Assembly (NCBI GenBank): GCA_015163845.1
Contig: JAAOII010000157.1
Coordinates: 1-9,836, forward strand
From: Candidatus Portiera sp.
GTDB taxonomy: Bacteria; Pseudomonadota; Gammaproteobacteria; CBDBNL01; JAAOII01
Direction: 5' to 3'
Length of the DNA stretch: 9,836 nucleotides
The notes under the pieces are model-generated. The model had not been told where the DNA came from, made no database searches, and saw nothing but the letters and a program-made list of their open reading frames with translations. How positions within the stretch are numbered: position 1 is the first letter of the stretch; each line of letters opens with the position of its first letter. Shown here piece by piece: positions 6,528 through 9,836 of the stretch. Made by a program: the position numbers and the translations under genes.

Positions 6528-7505
6528 TTGAAGTTAATTAGACATTCCTCACAGCTAAAGTTAGCCGCAGTTAGTGCTGTAGCCATTGGTAATTTTGATG
6601 GTTTGCATCGCGGTCATCAAAAACTAATTAGCAAACTTATTGCTGACAGTAAATCACTGAACTTGAAGTCCGTGCTATGTACTTTTAGCCCCTTACCCTG
6701 GCAGGTCCTGTCAAAAAAAGAATCAACTGAAAACCTCAGCAACTTAAGGAGCAAGGTTAGCTTGCTCCAGCAATATGAACTTGACATTATGCTGTTAGTC
6801 CATTTTAATCAGCAATTTAGAAAACTTTCTCCAGCTGAATTCATAAAGGACTTTTTAGTAAACCAACTAAATGCAGCCCATGTAATAACTGGCGAGGATT
6901 TTCGTTTCGCCTTTGGTAGAAAAGGCGGACAACAACAACTTATACAAGCACAACAGGCAGGATTATTTTCCTATGCCTCCTTAGCTGCATATCCCGATGA
7001 TGAGTCAAAAATTAGTAGTTCTAATATACGTCAATTATTGATGAATGGCGATTTAAAAGCCGCCAATGATCTACTGGGTTATAAATATTTTATAACTGGC
7101 AAAGTGATCCAAGGAAGAGGACTGGGTAAGAAATTAGGTTTCCCTACAGCTAACCTAAATCTACAGAAGTTTATACCGCCAGTTAAAGGTGTCTATCTAT
7201 GTCAAGCATATATAGGTGGTCATACAAATTCCCTAGGAGTTGCTGCTCTAGTTAATCTAGGATATCGCCCGACAATTGAAAGAAGCAATCAGAAGAAGTT
7301 TGTTGCCGAAGCGCACATTTTGAACTTTAATGAGAATATCTACGGCAAGTTAATCAAATTGGAGTTCCTTGAGTACCTACGTCCCGAGAAAAAATTTACC
7401 AGCGTGGATGAACTTACTCTACAAATAAAGCAAGATCGTGATGATGGCTTAAGGATTATGAATGAACGTTACTCAATGATTACGACGACTCGCAGCAAGA
7501 GCTAA
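6528..7505 (+). CDS. ribF: Bifunctional riboflavin kinase / FAD synthetase (FMN adenylyltransferase)
   Basis: A 325-residue bifunctional enzyme (E. coli RibF 313) that phosphorylates riboflavin to FMN and adenylates FMN to FAD. The N-terminal adenylyltransferase domain (about 1-185) shows IGNFDGLHRGH (20-30) with the HxGH nucleotide-binding motif, TGEDFRF (121-127) and SSSNIRQLL (163-171, the ISSTxxR equivalent). The riboflavin kinase domain (about 186-312) has GKKLGFPTANL (200-210), VNLGYRPT (242-249), the likely catalytic Glu in VAEAH (E261) and YGKLIKLEFLEYLRPE (272-287). The start is TTG at 6528: an in-frame stop lies at 6519, and the resulting MKLIR N-terminus matches the family. A weak AGCAGG precedes it. 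It sits 17 bp after murJ. In many gammaproteobacteria ileS follows ribF; here a convergent gene does, and the two 3' ends overlap by 33 bp. Confidence 0.95.
   Translation: MKLIRHSSQLKLAAVSAVAIGNFDGLHRGHQKLISKLIADSKSLNLKSVLCTFSPLPWQVLSKKESTENLSNLRSKVSLLQQYELDIMLLVHFNQQFRKLSPAEFIKDFLVNQLNAAHVITGEDFRFAFGRKGGQQQLIQAQQAGLFSYASLAAYPDDESKISSSNIRQLLMNGDLKAANDLLGYKYFITGKVIQGRGLGKKLGFPTANLNLQKFIPPVKGVYLCQAYIGGHTNSLGVAALVNLGYRPTIERSNQKKFVAEAHILNFNENIYGKLIKLEFLEYLRPEKKFTSVDELTLQIKQDRDDGLRIMNERYSMITTTRSKS
6748..6768 (+). repeat. Perfect 8-bp stem-loop inside ribF
   Basis: GGAGCAAG-GTTAG-CTTGCTCC gives a perfect 8-bp stem with a 5-base loop in the RNA of either strand. It lies in the first third of ribF. 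No T-run follows on either strand, so it is not a standard intrinsic terminator. Confidence 0.6.
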
Positions 7506-8480
7506 ATTACGTAGGGACTCGCTCTCTTCAGTCACCGGCCCTGGTGCCAAAGTTTCTAAATTAGCTAATGCCTTATCGCTAAAGAACTTTATCGTCTTCT
7601 CCACCTTAGCAAGAGATGAACTTGACTGCATCTTAGTGTCAATAGTTTGTATAGCTTGAGGACTAGGGATTTTTTGTTGTAAAACATCTATTATCTGCTT
7701 CTTATCAAGATCACTACTAGATTGATACAAATACACTAAGGGTAAGGTTACTTTGGCTTCGCTTAAATCTTGCAGACGTTGCTTTCCCCATTTAGAAGAT
7801 GTAGCACTATAATCCAAATGGTCATCCATCAGTTGGAATGCCATACCTAAATTCATACCATAATTAAAGGCAACAGTTCTATGTTTAGCGATGTCTTTAT
7901 GATGCCGATGCAACTGTTCAGAACTGACAACAACAGATGCTTCACAAACAACAGCAAATAACACCCCCGTTTTCTCTTTGGCTAGGTTTAGACAGGTCTC
8001 TTCATTTTCAATGGTGCTCGCCACAGCATCATCTTTAATATCTAACTGATTTATTTCACTAATGCTTAACCGATTCGCTGCCTTAGCAAAAAGTCCCAAA
8101 ACCTCACTATATTTGGTTTGGCAAACTAATTCAAATGCCCGCGAATAGAGAAAGTCGCCAATTAAAATTGCATTTTTTATACCCCATTTTTTATGCAGGG
8201 TTTCTTGATTGCGTCTTGATATTGCAGCATCAATTATATCGTCATGGATAAGAGACGCTGTATGAATATACTCGGTAGCAACAGCTATTTTGAAGCGGTC
8301 TTCTTCGCGACACTCGAAAAGAGAGCATAAAGTCAGTAATAGCTGTGGTCTGATTGCTTTGCCTTCATTTTCTTGTAGAAAACTCAGCATGTCCGCTATA
8401 TTGTTATGATCGCCAAGATGTTTTGCGAATTCTTGCTTATATCTGCATAGATCTTCGGCAACAGCAGATGAAGGAAGCAT
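7473..8480 (-). CDS. ispB: Polyprenyl diphosphate synthase, IspB-like (quinone side chain)
   Basis: A 335-residue trans-prenyltransferase (E. coli IspB 323) that extends an allylic diphosphate with isopentenyl diphosphate, most likely to make the quinone side chain. Both aspartate-rich motifs are intact: LIHDDIID (77-84) and QLMDDHLD (216-223). GDFLYSRAF (108-116) is characteristic of IspB-type enzymes. The IPP-binding K41 and R44 survive in EGKAIRP (39-45). Several flanking motifs have drifted: GGKR is EGKA, RRG is RRN (89-91), and the usual GKNxGDDLxEGK is GKQRLQDLSEAK (232-243). Chain length cannot be read from this. The ATG at 8480-8478 has no visible Shine-Dalgarno. It lies 25 bp downstream of dapB on the same strand, suggesting cotranscription, and its 3' end overlaps convergent ribF. 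The rplU/rpmA genes that often neighbour ispB are absent. Confidence 0.87.
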   Translation of the reverse strand: MLPSSAVAEDLCRYKQEFAKHLGDHNNIADMLSFLQENEGKAIRPQLLLTLCSLFECREEDRFKIAVATEYIHTASLIHDDIIDAAISRRNQETLHKKWGIKNAILIGDFLYSRAFELVCQTKYSEVLGLFAKAANRLSISEINQLDIKDDAVASTIENEETCLNLAKEKTGVLFAVVCEASVVVSSEQLHRHHKDIAKHRTVAFNYGMNLGMAFQLMDDHLDYSATSSKWGKQRLQDLSEAKVTLPLVYLYQSSSDLDKKQIIDVLQQKIPSPQAIQTIDTKMQSSSSLAKVEKTIKFFSDKALANLETLAPGPVTEESESLRNLALAASRRNH

Positions 8481-8505
8481 TTATTCTAGAACTATAGTTA
8501 TACTA

Positions 8506-9300
8506 TTAGAGATTTAGGACATCCGCCATGGAATATAGCCCTGGTGATTTTTGTTTTGCCAACCAACGTGCCGCTCGCAAAGCCCCGTCTGCGAATATTC
8601 CACGGGAATGGGCCTGATGGCTTATAGTCACTTGCTCATTATCACTAATAAACATTATGTCATGCACGCCAGCTATTTTGCCTCCCCTAACTGATTGCAT
8701 TCCTATGTTACCTTTTTTGCGCGGGCTAGTGGATGATGCCCTATCATACTCCACCACATCTTCTAATTTATGACCTCGTGCCTGTGCCGCTCTTTTGCCC
8801 ATTTCCAAAGCAGTGCCAGATGGAGCGTCAATTTTATGCTTGTGATGTTGCTCTATTATTTCAATGTCGTATTCTTCGCCCAGCAAAGAAGCAGCTTTTT
8901 CTATTAGCATAAAGCAAATATTAACAGCCATACTCATATTTGATGCTTGCAATATTGGTATTTCAAGGGCTGCCTTCTCTATGTTTTGTTGCTGTTGCTG
9001 TGAGTGACCAGTAGTTCCTATGACCATAGGAATTTTGTTCACTAGACAAGCTGCCAAACATTTTGCGCTGGCGGCAGGAACCGAGAAATCAACTATCACA
9101 TCACATTTTTGTTGTGTGTTTTCCTGTTCACTTAGATTGGAAGCATAAGCTACCCCGTCTATTCCAGTAGCCCTACCGTAGTTTGGACTTGCAGCTTCAA
9201 CAACAGCATGAGTCAAGGATAAGTCCTTCTGCTCCTTTACCTTGTCAAGTAGGATTGTGCCAATTCTTCCATCTGCACCATAAATGCCTAAATGTAGCAC
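8506..9300 (-). CDS. dapB: 4-hydroxy-tetrahydrodipicolinate reductase
   Basis: A 264-residue DapB (E. coli 273), catalysing the NAD(P)H-dependent step to tetrahydrodipicolinate in lysine and diaminopimelate synthesis. It has the Rossmann glycine motif GADGRIG (8-14), IGTTGHS (94-100) and the catalytic, substrate-binding stretch EQHHKHKIDAPSGTA (150-164), with H152, H153 and K156 corresponding to E. coli H159, H160 and K163. The C-terminal SRGIFADGALRAARWL (232-247) is also typical. In the cofactor loop, E35 matches E. coli E38, but the next residue is Ala rather than the R39 that contacts the NADPH 2'-phosphate. The start is GTG at 9300-9298, placing the Rossmann strand correctly at the N-terminus; no Shine-Dalgarno is visible. 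It is divergent from the Ig-like protein gene and probably leads a dapB-ispB unit. Its diaminopimelate product feeds the peptidoglycan pathway also served by murJ. Confidence 0.95.
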   Translation of the reverse strand: MLHLGIYGADGRIGTILLDKVKEQKDLSLTHAVVEAASPNYGRATGIDGVAYASNLSEQENTQQKCDVIVDFSVPAASAKCLAACLVNKIPMVIGTTGHSQQQQQNIEKAALEIPILQASNMSMAVNICFMLIEKAASLLGEEYDIEIIEQHHKHKIDAPSGTALEMGKRAAQARGHKLEDVVEYDRASSTSPRKKGNIGMQSVRGGKIAGVHDIMFISDNEQVTISHQAHSRGIFADGALRAARWLAKQKSPGLYSMADVLNL

Positions 9301-9353
9301 AATTTAGCTAAAAATTTGATATAATATCATATAAACATTATACAAGTTTATTT
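9301..9353. promoter_or_regulatory. Compact divergent promoter region between dapB and the Ig-like protein gene
   Basis: Only 7 of 53 bases are G or C. On the plus strand TTGATA (9316-9321) and TATACA (9339-9344) are separated by 17 bp, a plausible sigma-70 promoter. It would start transcription at about 9351, almost at the ATG (9354). Other -10-like hexamers are TATAAT (9320-9325) and TATAAA (9330-9335). On the minus strand TATAAT (9342-9337) and TATGAT (9331-9326) could serve dapB. No Shine-Dalgarno is visible for either gene. Confidence 0.5.
9317..9329. repeat. 13-bp palindrome in the dapB divergent promoter region
   Basis: TGATAT-A-ATATCA is a perfect inverted repeat with one central base. 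It overlaps the candidate plus-strand -35 element and lies between the two divergent starts, where an operator would sit. In such AT-rich DNA a chance palindrome is also likely. Confidence 0.4.
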
Positions 9354-9836
9354 ATGGCTAGATATTTAGCAGTTAGTTTCAGTACACTCATAGTTACATT
9401 TTTCGCATTCTCGGGGCAAGCCCTCGCTGCCAATCCTCAGATTTCTAACATCTTCCCCTTGACACCTCCTGGAGTTAAGTTCCCTATTGGACAACCCTTG
9501 GGAATATCAGTGGTATTTTCCAGAAGTGTTTATGGTTTCAACCTAGCAGATGTCGTTGCCAACGGTAGAGTGGTTTCAGTTGAGGGTTACAATCGCAATT
9601 ACCGTATAGTCGTAATACCAGAACAGCGGTTACTAACTCTTGAAATATTTGCTGACTCTGCCAGAGATTCTAATGGCAAAGGCAATGATCCTATACTCAA
9701 TGGCCCTTTTATATTTGATACTGAAAACTCTCGAGTATTATCAGGTGGTCAGTATAATCCTTTTTTCGTTGCTGCGGCACCAGTAGCTGTGCGGCAAACT
9801 AGAGTAGTTAAGAAAAAAGAACCTGTCGTTGAGGTC
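9354..9836 (+). CDS. Secreted protein with bacterial Ig-like domain, C-terminus outside window
   Basis: ATG at 9354 opens a frame of 161 codons that continues past the window edge. Residues 1-25 form a clear Sec signal peptide with a hydrophobic core (LAVSFSTLIVTFFAFSG) and an ALA-A cleavage site near 25/26. There is no lipobox cysteine. Residues 27-120 resemble bacterial Ig-like repeats of adhesins and surface proteins: VVFSRSVYGFNLADV (53-67), NG (70-71), YRIVVIPE (83-90), then LEIFADSARDSNGKGND (96-112), which recalls the usual ADxAGNxN ending. Residues 141-161 turn into a Val/Lys/Pro-rich stretch that may be a linker. I do not recognise the specific family, and the missing C-terminus may hold the functional domain. 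Localisation to periplasm, outer membrane or outside is inferred. It is divergent from dapB. Confidence 0.8.
   Translation, partial: MARYLAVSFSTLIVTFFAFSGQALAANPQISNIFPLTPPGVKFPIGQPLGISVVFSRSVYGFNLADVVANGRVVSVEGYNRNYRIVVIPEQRLLTLEIFADSARDSNGKGNDPILNGPFIFDTENSRVLSGGQYNPFFVAAAPVAVRQTRVVKKKEPVVEV

Noticed and set aside
7533..7546. Possible ribF terminator hairpin CACCGG-CC-CTGGTG just after the ribF stop
   Set aside because: The stem needs a G-T pair and a two-base loop, has no following T-run, and encodes the conserved C-terminal part of ispB on the other strand.
8490..8499. 10-bp palindrome AACTATAGTT just upstream of the ispB start
   Set aside because: It is short and AT-rich, so likely by chance, and the gene is probably transcribed from the dapB side.
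1..9836. Mobile element, CRISPR, toxin-antitoxin or defence system
   Set aside because: No transposase, integrase, terminal inverted repeats, spaced direct repeats or small toxin-like gene pairs were seen; nearly all bases belong to housekeeping genes.

Overview
The window is an AT-rich bacterial chromosome segment of housekeeping genes, coded on almost every base. Its gene content and protein motifs point to a gamma- or betaproteobacterium. The phoH-ybeY-corC-lnt order is the classical proteobacterial arrangement (E. coli ybeZ-ybeY-ybeX-lnt). A murJ-ribF pair is typical of gammaproteobacteria. CorC, Lnt, MurJ and IspB all carry motifs close to the enterobacterial versions. The exact lineage cannot be named from this window. 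The low G+C (about 25% in the larger intergenic gap), weak ribosome binding sites and several drifted motifs would fit a streamlined or host-associated lineage, but that is inference.

Layout. Positions 1-665 (minus strand) hold the N-terminal part of a membrane-anchored M23 peptidase that runs off the left edge. A 265-bp AT-rich gap separates it from a divergent, tightly packed plus-strand run: phoH (931, TTG start), ybeY (overlaps phoH), corC, lnt (ATGA overlap with corC), murJ (33-bp gap) and ribF (17-bp gap, TTG start). ribF ends at 7505 and overlaps the 3' end of the minus-strand polyprenyl diphosphate synthase gene (ispB-like) by 33 bp. Upstream of that lies dapB (minus strand, GTG start at 9300). 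A 53-bp, 87% A+T divergent region then separates dapB from a plus-strand gene (9354, open at the right edge). That gene encodes a secreted protein with a bacterial Ig-like domain.

How the genes relate. PhoH and YbeY are linked to RNA and ribosome quality control. CorC, Lnt and MurJ serve the envelope, through CBS-domain transport or stress functions, lipoprotein N-acylation and lipid II flipping. RibF makes FMN and FAD. IspB makes the quinone side chain, and DapB makes diaminopimelate and lysine for peptidoglycan. The M23 peptidase remodels peptidoglycan. Much of the window therefore serves cell-envelope biogenesis.

No RNA genes, CRISPR arrays, insertion sequences or phage genes were seen. 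I found no convincing undescribed system. The most useful leads are the diverged catalytic-region motifs in YbeY and the polyprenyl synthase, the secreted Ig-like protein at the right edge with its compact divergent promoter, and the small repeats and hairpins listed.
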